A stretch of 8,898 bases of DNA from JAZNLR01 sp045579195 (GTDB lineage: Bacteria > Bacillota > Clostridia > Christensenellales > CAMQZB01), in NCBI GenBank assembly GCA_045579195.1, contig JAZNLR010000083.1, positions 1 to 8,898 on the forward strand, read 5' to 3'. Shown piece after piece: positions 1 through 6,569 of the stretch. Positions within the stretch are counted from its first letter, which is position 1. Every line of letters starts with the position of its first letter. The translations under genes were made by a program, and so were the position numbers. Below the pieces are notes generated by a model. The model saw only the letters and a list, made by a program, of their open reading frames with translations, was not told the origin of the DNA and did no database searches.

Positions 1-43
1 GTCTTCTTCGGAGCGGGTTTTTTCGCAGCCGTCTTCTTCGGAG
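1..43 (-). repeat. Short direct repeat encoding PKKT units
   Basis: The 13 bases GTCTTCTTCGGAG occur at 1-13 and again at 31-43, a period of 30 bp (10 codons). On the coding strand they encode the repeated TPKKT/APKK units of the basic N-terminus. Such in-frame repeats can expand or contract by slippage. Confidence 0.7.
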
Positions 44-98
44 TTGCTTTCTTTGCCGTTGTTTCTTTCGTAACCTCTTTCATTTTCTTTTCAGCCAT
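1..98 (-). CDS. Partial CDS with Lys/Ala/Pro-rich N-terminus; possibly glycogen synthase
   Basis: Only the first 32 codons are visible; the gene runs off the left edge. The start is ATG at 98-96, preceded by a strong GGAGG (minus strand, 113-109) 10 bases upstream. The peptide begins MAEKKMKEVTKETTAKK and continues with repeating PKKT/AAKKPAPKK units, so it is highly basic, low in complexity and probably disordered. It is the fourth gene of the glgB-glgC-glgD operon, 40 bp after glgD. In Firmicutes glycogen operons the gene after glgD is commonly glgA (ADP-glucose:glycogen glucosyltransferase), so a GlgA with a basic N-terminal extension is my best guess. No glycosyltransferase motif is in view. 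A histone H1-like or other basic protein is equally compatible with the visible residues. That a gene starts here is well supported; its identity is inference. Confidence 0.7.
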   Translation of the reverse strand, partial: MAEKKMKEVTKETTAKKATPKKTAAKKPAPKK

Positions 99-138
99 TC
101 GTTGGTTACCTCCAAATTATACTGACTTAAATCCTTGC

Positions 139-1257
139 TTAGACCATAGACCCCTTTGCAATGAAGAAGGGCAACGTCTCACAGCCTGCAAGTTTGCGAC
201 GATCTTTGACGTAAACATTCTTATCCGAAATGACGCAATCAAGCTCGGCATCCGCCCCAATGCAGGTGTCCTGCATGAGGATACAGTTCTTGACGACCGC
301 GCCCTTGCCGATCTTGACACCACGGAAGAGAATGCAGTTCTCCACCGTTCCCTCAATATAGCATCCGTCTGCAATGAAGGAATTCTTGACCTTTGCGTTC
401 GCGGAGTACTTAGTGGGCGGCGAATCTTTGACCTTGGTGTAAATCGGGCGATTTTCTTGACCGAAGAGCGCATCGATAACTTCTTCGTTGAGAAGATCCA
501 TGCTGCATTTGAAGTACGCGGCAAGAGAGTTCAGATCCGCATAGTACCCTTCGTACTGGTATCCAAAGATGCGCATTCTCGAGGTGTTTGCCGCAAGAAT
601 GTCCATCTCAAAGCTCTTGAAGCCGTGCGAGATCGCATCTGCAACCAACGTGACGAGAAGTTGTCTTCTCAAGATGACAACGTTGACGAGATGATCAAGC
701 TCACCTGCGAGGTTGGGGCGAACGAGAAGCTCATTCACTCTTCCGTCCTCACCCGTGCGGATGATGGAAAGCTGACTTGCCTCTTCGCGCGTGAGAACAG
801 CGCGGCGATAGACGAGCGTAATATCCGCATTGGTCGCCTTGTGCTGTTCGATTGCCTTGTCAAGGTCGATGTTGAAGACCTTGTCACAGTCACTCATGAT
901 GACGTACTCTTCCTTGCAGCGATTGAGGAAGCCCATAACGCCTTTCAATGCCTCCAAGCGAGTGGAATAAAGGCGGTCGTTGGTGGGCGCTCCATACGGC
1001 GGAAGCATGATCAAACCGCCGTTCTTACGCGCCAAGTCCCACTCCTTTCCGGAGCCCACGTGGTACATCAGGGATTGATAGTTATATTTCGTAATAATTC
1101 CGACCTTTGTCACGCCGGAGTTTACCATGTTGGACAAAACGAAGTCAACCAGGCGGTATCTTCCCGCAAACGGGACAGAGCCCATCGTGCGAAGGCGCAC
1201 GAGCTCGGGAACGTTCTTTCCGTGCAAATTCGTGAAAATAATTCCTACAGTGCTCAT
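139..1257 (-). CDS. glgD: Glucose-1-phosphate adenylyltransferase subunit GlgD (non-catalytic)
   Basis: This 372-residue protein is the regulatory or structural partner of GlgC in the ADP-glucose pyrophosphorylase of Firmicutes, the step that commits glucose-1-phosphate to glycogen. Family signatures are GSVPFAGRYRLVDFVLSN (26-43), NSGV.KVGI (46-54), HVGSGKEWDL (66-75) and GLIMLPPYG (81-89). The C-terminal third (about 283-355) has hexapeptide-like repeats of a left-handed beta-helix (FIADGCYIEGTV, GVKIGKGAVVKN). It lacks the GGxGxRL nucleotide-binding loop seen in GlgC; that stretch is LHGKNVPELVRLRTMG. The catalytic SGDHIYKMD of GlgC is here MSDCDKVFNID (121-131). Both differences are normal for GlgD, which is thought to modulate GlgC rather than catalyse. 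The length is usual. The start ATG has an AAGGAGG ribosome binding site that touches the glgC stop codon, so translation is probably coupled. Confidence 0.96.
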   Translation of the reverse strand: MSTVGIIFTNLHGKNVPELVRLRTMGSVPFAGRYRLVDFVLSNMVNSGVTKVGIITKYNYQSLMYHVGSGKEWDLARKNGGLIMLPPYGAPTNDRLYSTRLEALKGVMGFLNRCKEEYVIMSDCDKVFNIDLDKAIEQHKATNADITLVYRRAVLTREEASQLSIIRTGEDGRVNELLVRPNLAGELDHLVNVVILRRQLLVTLVADAISHGFKSFEMDILAANTSRMRIFGYQYEGYYADLNSLAAYFKCSMDLLNEEVIDALFGQENRPIYTKVKDSPPTKYSANAKVKNSFIADGCYIEGTVENCILFRGVKIGKGAVVKNCILMQDTCIGADAELDCVISDKNVYVKDRRKLAGCETLPFFIAKGSMV

Positions 1258-1270
1258 ATTCTCGCCCTCC

Positions 1271-2458
1271 TTAATCGTCCACTTCCATCATCGTGTCATC
1301 CAAAAGAATGCTTCCTTCCTTGACAACACAATCTCTTCCGATGACGGCAATCTTCGACTTATCCTTCAGCGGCAATCCGATCTTACAATCCTTTTCGATG
1401 ACAACGTTCTCGTCGATGATGGAATGATCCACCACACAACCGTCCCCAATCACGGTATTTGCAAAGATAACGCTGTCACGGATGACCGCCCCTCGTCCTA
1501 TGGTGACACCGCTGGAAAGCAAGGAGTTGACGACCGTTCCGTAAACACGGCAACCTCCGCCCAACATACTGTTCTCCACGCTCGCCTCCTCCGCGATAAA
1601 CTGCGGGGGTTCAATCGGGTTTCTCGAATGGATGGGCCACGGCGGATCAAAGAGGTCCATCGCCGGATTTTCGCCGATGAGGTCCATGTTCGCATGCCAA
1701 AGACTGTCGATGGTTCCAACGTCTTTCCAATATCCCTCGAAACGGTATGCCATCATGCACTTGCCATCTCGCAACATATTCGGAATAATATTCTTTCCGA
1801 AGTCATTGGAGGATTTGGGATCTGCCTCGTCCTCAATCAGATAACGTTCTAAAACGTCCTTTCTGAAAACGTAAATTCCCATCGACGCAAGGTCACTCTT
1901 GGGCGCCTTCGGTTTCTCTTCAAACTCGACGATCTTTCCATTCTCATCTGCGGTCATGATGCCGAAACGGCTTGCTTCCTTCATGGGGACCTGAATGACG
2001 GCGATCGTACAGTCTGCATTGTGCTCATTGTGGAAATCCACCATTGCGGCGTAATCCATCTTATAGATGTGGTCACCAGAGAGGATCACGACGTTTTCCG
2101 GATCATAGCGGTTGATGAAGTGCAGGTTCTGGTAGATGGCATTTGCCGTCCCTTTATACCATTCACTCTTCTTCTTTGCCTGATACGGGGGAAGAACGTG
2201 AACGCCGCCGTACGTTCTGTCAAGATCCCACGGCTGGCCGTTTCCAATGTACTCATTGAGCACCAACGGCTGGTACTGCGTCAGAACACCGACCGTGTCA
2301 ATGCCGGAATTGATGCAGTTCGACAGCGGAAAGTCAATAATGCGGTACTTTCCACCGAATGTTACGGCTGGTTTTGCAATGTTTGAAGTCAGCGCATACA
2401 GACGGCTTCCCTGACCGCCGGCAAGCAACATTGCAATGGTTTCTTTTCTGTGAATCAT
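1271..2458 (-). CDS. glgC: Glucose-1-phosphate adenylyltransferase, catalytic subunit GlgC
   Basis: GlgC (395 aa) converts glucose-1-phosphate and ATP to ADP-glucose and pyrophosphate, supplying the glucosyl donor for glycogen synthesis in the cytoplasm. Visible motifs in order: nucleotide loop LLAGGQGSRLYALT (11-24), KPAVTFGGKYRIIDFPLSN (29-47), WYKGTANAIYQN (100-111), SGDHIYKMDY (127-136, the metal-binding Asp region), FEEKP (179-183, whose Lys is the expected glucose-1-phosphate contact) and SMGIYVF (192-198). From about 285 onward a left-handed beta-helix follows (GVTIGRGAVIRDSVI, NTVIGDGCVVDHSII). All expected catalytic elements are present, so this is the active subunit paired with the downstream GlgD. 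It sits 15 bp after glgB and 13 bp before glgD. A GGGAG ribosome binding site (2473-2469) directly follows the glgB stop codon, 10 bases before the ATG. Confidence 0.98.
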   Translation of the reverse strand: MIHRKETIAMLLAGGQGSRLYALTSNIAKPAVTFGGKYRIIDFPLSNCINSGIDTVGVLTQYQPLVLNEYIGNGQPWDLDRTYGGVHVLPPYQAKKKSEWYKGTANAIYQNLHFINRYDPENVVILSGDHIYKMDYAAMVDFHNEHNADCTIAVIQVPMKEASRFGIMTADENGKIVEFEEKPKAPKSDLASMGIYVFRKDVLERYLIEDEADPKSSNDFGKNIIPNMLRDGKCMMAYRFEGYWKDVGTIDSLWHANMDLIGENPAMDLFDPPWPIHSRNPIEPPQFIAEEASVENSMLGGGCRVYGTVVNSLLSSGVTIGRGAVIRDSVIFANTVIGDGCVVDHSIIDENVVIEKDCKIGLPLKDKSKIAVIGRDCVVKEGSILLDDTMMEVDD

Positions 2459-2473
2459 GGCAAAGACTCTCCC

Positions 2474-4342
2474 TTATGATATTTTTTTGAAATAAACAGC
2501 CCCGTAAGCAGGCAGGTCAAACGCAATTGAATGACTCCGTCCGTTGCACGGCTCTTCCTCAGATTGATATGCATCCTTCAGCTCTCCGCCGAAGCCGCCG
2601 AACTCCACGTCGTCCGAATTGAACACGGGGACGTACGTTCCCTTCTTCACACCCATTCGGAACTTTTCCCACTTGACGGGAGCAAAGTTGATGACGCACG
2701 CCATCTCGTTTCCTTTTTTATCCTTTCGGTAAAAAGAAAGCGTGTTCATCTTGTCGTTATCTCCGCAGATCCACTCAAACCCTTCGGGCGAGAAATCAAG
2801 CTCGTAAAGCTCGGGCGATGCGGCATAAACTGCGTTGAGCGCCTTGCAGAACTTTTGCGATGCGGCGTGCATGGGGAAGCGAAGCATTTCCCATTCCACC
2901 GAACGCTTATAATCCCACTCGGCAAACTGCGCAATTTCATTACTCATGAAGTTGAGCTTCTTTCCTGGGTGCGCGAACATATAGGCAAGGAACGCGCGGT
3001 ATCCGCCGAACTTCTGCTCGTATTCCCCGGGCATCTTGTCGAGCAAAGATTTCTTTCCGTACACCACCTCATCGTGTGAGATGGGAAGGATATAATTCTC
3101 GTTGTAAGCATAGTGGAAAGAGAACGTCAAAAGGTTCTGGTGAAACTGACGGAAAATGGGATCTAATTCCACGTACCGCAAGACGTCGTTCATCCAACCC
3201 ATATTCCACTTGTGCGTAAACCCAAGCCCGCCTTCGCTCGCAGGATGGGAAACGTTCGGAAAAGCCGAAGATTCTTCCGCGACGATGATCGCATTCGGAA
3301 ACGCTTCCACAATAGCGGTGTTGAGTTTTTTCAGGAAGTTGATCGCTTCCAAATTGTAATTTCCGCCGAAGACGTTGGGTCGCCATTCTCCCTCTTCCTT
3401 GCCAAAGTCAAGGTACAGCATCGCGGCAACCGCATCCACGCGGATCCCGTCGATGTGATATTTCTCAAAGAAGAGCATCGCGCTTGAAATCAGGAAGCAC
3501 TGCACTTCATTGCGCGTGTAGTCAAAGATGCGCGTTCCCCACTCCTTGTGCTCCATCTTGAGCGGGAAAGAGTTCTCGTAAAGGGGTTGTCCGTCGAATT
3601 CATAGAGTGCATACCCATCCTTCGGAAAGTGCGCGGGGACCCAATCGAGAATGACTCCGATTCCCGCCGCATGGCACGCATCCACGAACGCCATAAATTC
3701 ATCGGGCGAACCGTACCGCGTGGTGGGCGAGAAATATCCCGTCACCTGATATCCCCAGGAAGGGTCGTAAGGGTACTCTGTGATGGGCATGATCTCAATG
3801 TGCGTATATCCCATCTCTTTGACGTAAGGCACGAGCTCGTCGGCGAGGCGATTGTAGGTATAATACCCACCCTCTTCATTGCGCTTCCACGATCCGAGAT
3901 TCACCTCGTAAATATTCATCGGAGAGGAATTGACGTCCTTTTTTGCGCGCGCTTTTAAGTACGCCCCGTCTTTCCAAGCATAGCAGTTTAAGTCAAACAC
4001 CTTTGAAGCCGTTCTTCCAAGGTGCTCCCCGTGAAATGCGTAAGGGTCGGCTTTCCAAAGAAGCTCTCCCTTTGCGGAACGGATGACATATTGGTATGCA
4101 GCAAAGACTTCAAGCCCGTAAACTCGCGTCTCCCAGAGCCCCTCTATCGTGATCTTCTCCATCGGGGTCGCATTCTCATCCCAGGCATTGAAATCTCCCA
4201 CAACGGAAACGGCCTGTGCGTTCGGAGCCCATACGCAAAAGCGGACGAAATCACCTTTTTCGTCCTGCCCGAAATGCGCGCCGAGCAGCTCAAACGCGCG
4301 AAAATTCATTCCATCGTGAAACAGTCTTGCCTCGTGGTTCAT
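2474..4342 (-). CDS. glgB: 1,4-alpha-glucan branching enzyme GlgB
   Basis: GlgB (622 aa from the chosen start, GH13 family) cuts alpha-1,4 glucan chains and re-attaches them through alpha-1,6 bonds. An N-terminal CBM48-like domain (about 30-115, VRFCVWAPNAQAVSVVGDFN) precedes the barrel. Barrel motifs are DWVPAHFP (233-240), GIRVDAVAAMLY (299-310) with nucleophile Asp303, VAEES (354-358) with acid/base Glu356, and ISHDEV (421-426) with Asp424. The spacings 303-356-424 match those of E. coli GlgB (405-458-526). The start is ATG at 4342-4340 because GGAGG lies 5 bases upstream. An in-frame start at 4453 would add 37 atypical residues and lies upstream of the promoter, so it is rejected. The short N-terminal region relative to the 728-residue E. 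coli enzyme is common among bacteria. It is the first gene of the glycogen operon. Confidence 0.97.
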   Translation of the reverse strand: MNHEARLFHDGMNFRAFELLGAHFGQDEKGDFVRFCVWAPNAQAVSVVGDFNAWDENATPMEKITIEGLWETRVYGLEVFAAYQYVIRSAKGELLWKADPYAFHGEHLGRTASKVFDLNCYAWKDGAYLKARAKKDVNSSPMNIYEVNLGSWKRNEEGGYYTYNRLADELVPYVKEMGYTHIEIMPITEYPYDPSWGYQVTGYFSPTTRYGSPDEFMAFVDACHAAGIGVILDWVPAHFPKDGYALYEFDGQPLYENSFPLKMEHKEWGTRIFDYTRNEVQCFLISSAMLFFEKYHIDGIRVDAVAAMLYLDFGKEEGEWRPNVFGGNYNLEAINFLKKLNTAIVEAFPNAIIVAEESSAFPNVSHPASEGGLGFTHKWNMGWMNDVLRYVELDPIFRQFHQNLLTFSFHYAYNENYILPISHDEVVYGKKSLLDKMPGEYEQKFGGYRAFLAYMFAHPGKKLNFMSNEIAQFAEWDYKRSVEWEMLRFPMHAASQKFCKALNAVYAASPELYELDFSPEGFEWICGDNDKMNTLSFYRKDKKGNEMACVINFAPVKWEKFRMGVKKGTYVPVFNSDDVEFGGFGGELKDAYQSEEEPCNGRSHSIAFDLPAYGAVYFKKIS

Positions 4343-4347
4343 ACGGT

Positions 4348-4352
4348 CCTCC
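4348..4352 (-). promoter_or_regulatory. glgB ribosome binding site that decides the start
   Basis: GGAGG on the minus strand (CCTCC on plus) ends 5 bases before the ATG at 4342. It selects this start over the upstream in-frame ATG at 4453. Confidence 0.85.
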
Positions 4353-4376
4353 GATTTCACGTCCACTTCACTTTTA

Positions 4377-4405
4377 ATTATACAGCACATCCCCCTCAAA
4401 ATCAA
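4377..4405 (-). promoter_or_regulatory. Sigma-A-type promoter of the glycogen operon
   Basis: On the minus strand, -35 TTGATT (4405-4400) and -10 TATAAT (4382-4377, perfect consensus) are separated by exactly 17 bases. Transcription should begin near 4370, giving a leader of about 28 bases before glgB. An AT-rich tract just upstream (about 4411-4440) could act as an UP element. This is seen by motif only; the start site is not measured. Confidence 0.85.
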
Positions 4406-4428
4406 GACTTTTGGGAAAATTTTACATT

Positions 4429-4438
4429 TGTTTAAACA
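4429..4438. promoter_or_regulatory. Palindrome TGTTTAAACA upstream of the glgB promoter
   Basis: This is a perfect 10-bp palindrome. Relative to the predicted glgB transcription start near 4370 its centre is at about -63, a distance often used by activators. A chance AT-rich palindrome is also possible, and no regulator is recognised. Confidence 0.35.
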
Positions 4439-4446
4439 CATTATTG

Positions 4447-4475
4447 ATTGCATCTATCATATAGCGCGATGCAAT
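4447..4475. repeat. Inverted repeat ATTGCATC-13-GATGCAAT between glgB and nadE
   Basis: Two perfect 8-base arms (4447-4454 and 4468-4475) flank 13 bases. There is no T-run after either side, so it is unlikely to be a terminator. It could be an operator or a hairpin and lies upstream of both divergent promoters. Function unknown. Confidence 0.45.
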
Positions 4476-4595
4476 TTCTCTGCTTCCCGATCTCTTTTTC
4501 GGCAAAAAACGACACAACGCTTTGCTTCCGTGAAAAATCTCGCCTCTTTTCGACCTCTTTCGCAGTGTCTTTTTTCTTGAAATACCCTCGTTTTC

Positions 4596-4625
4596 TTGTT
4601 TTTTGCTTGCTCTTTGTGCTAAAAT
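4596..4625 (+). promoter_or_regulatory. Candidate promoter of the nadE-pdxY operon
   Basis: TTGTTT (4596-4601) and TAAAAT (4620-4625) are spaced by 18 bases, giving a probable start near 4632 and a leader of about 57 bases. The match is moderate, and the T-rich surroundings make chance matches more likely. Confidence 0.5.
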
Positions 4626-4659
4626 AAAAAAAATGGCGCAACAGCGTCACACCTTCAAG

Positions 4660-4676
4660 TTCGACAGTCTGTCGAA
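4660..4676. promoter_or_regulatory. 17-bp palindrome TTCGACAGTCTGTCGAA in the nadE leader
   Basis: The perfect 7-base arms TTCGACA and TGTCGAA flank the three bases GTC. It lies between the predicted nadE transcription start and the AAGGAG ribosome binding site (4678-4683), so it could be a repressor operator or an RNA hairpin next to the ribosome site. Each arm equals the core of the Bacillus Spo0A box (TGTCGAA), in inverted orientation. Whether this organism has Spo0A is unknown. Confidence 0.55.
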
Positions 4677-4688
4677 AAAGGAGAAACT

Positions 4689-6566
4689 ATGCAACACGGA
4701 TTTTATAAAGTCGCGGCCGCCTCGCCGAAACTTCAACTCGGAAACGCACTTGCAAACGCATCTGCAACGTCTGAGTTTCTCTCCGTTCTCAACGATCACG
4801 GTGTTTGTCTTGCCGTCTTTCCTGAGCTGAACCTCACGGGAAGCACACTCGGGGACCTTATCTTCCGTGATGACGTTCTCTCGGGCGCAAAAAAAGCGCT
4901 CTCCTTCGTCTTGAAGCGAAGCAAGAACGTCTCCACCGTTGCCGTTGTCGGGCTTCCCCTTTTCGCTCTCGGAAATCTTTACAACGTGGCGGCGGTCATC
5001 CACGACGGAAAGCTCCTCGGCATCGTTCCAAAAGAGCACTTAACGCGCAATGAACAACGCTTTTTTGCCCCCGCTCCGAAGGGCCTTTCCGAAATCGCTC
5101 TCGTCCTCGACGGAAAATCGATCACCGTTCCGTTCGGAAGTGATCTTCTCTTCTCCGTTCGCGGCAGAGAGGAATTTACTTTCGGCATTGAAATCGGGGC
5201 GGACCGTTTCTCGCTGTTGCCTCCGTCTGTTCGCCTCGCTCACGCAGGCGCAACCGTCATTGCAAACCCGTGCGCAAGCCCTGCGCTCGTTGGGGAAGAC
5301 GTTGAACGCCTTTTCTCCGTTTCGGATGCATCCAAGCGCCTTCTTTGCGGCATCATTTCCGCATCTGCAAACAGCGGAGAATCCACCACAGATTCCGTCT
5401 TCTCAGGTCAGTGCATCATCGCGGAAACGGGAAAGATCCTAGAAGAAAGTGCTCCCTTTGAAGAGGGCATTGCCTTGAGTGAAATCGATGTTCACGCCCT
5501 CACAGAAGACAGACTCCGCCTCGGATTTGAATGCGCAGCGGAGAATGCGACGCGCATTCTCTTTGACCTCCCCCTTATGGAAACCGCGCTCACGCGTGCC
5601 TATGCAACTTCCCCCTTTGTTCCGGAAGACGAAGAAGAGGCGACAGAACGCGCTTCTTCCATCCTGCGCATTCAAGCGGAAGGGCTCTTAAGAAGACTTG
5701 TCCACACCCGCGCAAAGACCCTTGTTCTCGGTCTTTCGGGTGGATTAGATTCCACGGTTGCGCTCCTCGTTGCACGAGAAGCACTCACGCGCTTAAACCG
5801 CCCCATGACCGACCTTATCGCAATTACGATGCCCTGTTTCGGGACGACCGAACGAACCAAGAGCAACGCAGAAAAGCTCGCGAAAGCCATGGGTGCAACC
5901 CTGCGCGTTATCGATATCAGCAACGCCGTGAAACAGCACTTTGCAGACATCGGGCAGGATGAAACCCTCCACGACGTCACCTTTGAAAACGCACAGGCAC
6001 GCGAACGCACGCAAGTTCTGATGGACGTTGCAAATCAAACAGGTGGTCTTGTCGTCGGAACGGGCGATGTTTCCGTGCTTGCACTCGGTTGGGCGTCATA
6101 CAACGGCGACCATATGTCGATGTACGGCGTGAACGCAGGCGTTCCAAAGACCTTGCTTCCCCACATCGTAAACGCCGCAAAAGCGGATGCAGATGAAGCG
6201 CTTGCAAGCGTTCTTGAAGACATCTTAAAAACCCCCGTTTCTCCCGAACTTCTTCCCCCGAAGGACGGAACCATCTCACAAAAGACCGAGGAGCTGGTCG
6301 GGCCTTACGAGCTTCACGACTTCTTCCTCTATTACACAGTTCGCCGCGGCTTTGCAAAGGAGAAGCTCTCCCGCATCGCACGCTATGCGTTTGAGGGAAT
6401 CTACAGCAACGAAACCGTCGATCATTGGCTGAACGTCTTTGAACGTCGCTTTTTCGCGCAACAGTTCAAGCGTTCCTGCTTGCCTGACGGTCCGCAGATC
6501 GGTTCTGTTTGTCTCTCTCCGCGCGGCGCATGGGCAATGCCTTCCGACGTTGACCCCATCCATTGA
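4689..6566 (+). CDS. nadE: Glutamine-dependent NAD+ synthetase with altered active-site residues
   Basis: NadE performs the last step of NAD+ synthesis, amidating deamido-NAD+ using ATP and ammonia, which the N-terminal domain normally releases from glutamine. The protein is 625 aa. The nitrilase-like domain (about 1-265) keeps FPELNLTG with Glu46 and VPKEHL with Lys115. The third triad residue, expected in EICED, is Gly170 (GIEIGADRF). The synthetase domain (about 320-625) has the PP-loop LGLSGGLDST (347-356), TMPCFGTTERT, NAQARERTQ, GDHMSMYGVNAG and QQFKRSCLPDGP. The usual GTGDLSELALGW reads GTGDVSVLALGW, with Val463 in place of Glu. The usual RGDWRMPSD is RGAWAMPSD, and the C-terminus stops soon afterwards. 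Length and frame are intact, so this is not a simple pseudogene. The start has AAGGAG 5 bases upstream. pdxY follows after 3 bp. Family assignment is certain; full glutamine-dependent activity is doubtful. Confidence 0.95.
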   Translation: MQHGFYKVAAASPKLQLGNALANASATSEFLSVLNDHGVCLAVFPELNLTGSTLGDLIFRDDVLSGAKKALSFVLKRSKNVSTVAVVGLPLFALGNLYNVAAVIHDGKLLGIVPKEHLTRNEQRFFAPAPKGLSEIALVLDGKSITVPFGSDLLFSVRGREEFTFGIEIGADRFSLLPPSVRLAHAGATVIANPCASPALVGEDVERLFSVSDASKRLLCGIISASANSGESTTDSVFSGQCIIAETGKILEESAPFEEGIALSEIDVHALTEDRLRLGFECAAENATRILFDLPLMETALTRAYATSPFVPEDEEEATERASSILRIQAEGLLRRLVHTRAKTLVLGLSGGLDSTVALLVAREALTRLNRPMTDLIAITMPCFGTTERTKSNAEKLAKAMGATLRVIDISNAVKQHFADIGQDETLHDVTFENAQARERTQVLMDVANQTGGLVVGTGDVSVLALGWASYNGDHMSMYGVNAGVPKTLLPHIVNAAKADADEALASVLEDILKTPVSPELLPPKDGTISQKTEELVGPYELHDFFLYYTVRRGFAKEKLSRIARYAFEGIYSNETVDHWLNVFERRFFAQQFKRSCLPDGPQIGSVCLSPRGAWAMPSDVDPIH

Positions 6567-6569
6567 GCT

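Larger units (their letters stand above)
4343..4688. other. Divergent intergenic region between glgB and nadE
   Basis: This 346-bp non-coding stretch is AT-rich, with long T and C/T tracts on the plus strand. It holds the glgB promoter and leader at the left, the candidate nadE promoter and leader at the right, and three inverted repeats. Between about 4476 and 4595 I see no further signal: no convincing hairpin terminator, riboswitch, small RNA or small gene with a good ribosome binding site. Confidence 0.75.

Noticed and set aside
116..121. TATAAT on the minus strand between glgD and the next gene
   Set aside because: A transcript from it would start inside or next to the GGAGG ribosome binding site, and no -35 match is found 16-18 bases upstream.
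457..1323. Long plus-strand open frame of 288 codons opposite glgD
   Set aside because: It is antisense to a well-conserved gene, shows no recognisable domain, and results from the codon pattern of glgD.
1127..1852. Plus-strand open frame of 241 codons opposite glgD and glgC
   Set aside because: It lies entirely or nearly entirely over clear glg genes, has no ribosome binding site or family similarity, and is a shadow frame.
4343..4453. Upstream in-frame start that would lengthen GlgB by 37 residues
   Set aside because: The added residues do not resemble GlgB, the ATG lacks a good ribosome binding site, and it lies upstream of the strong promoter at 4377-4405.
4441..4650. Possible 69-residue minus-strand gene starting with GTG in the glgB-nadE gap
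   Set aside because: The start has only a weak AAGG-type site, the composition is low-complexity Lys/Arg/Phe, and it overlaps the likely nadE promoter and leader.
4633..4830. Out-of-frame plus-strand frame beginning with ATG at 4633 and overlapping the nadE start
   Set aside because: There is no ribosome binding site before it, and it runs through conserved nadE coding sequence in another frame.
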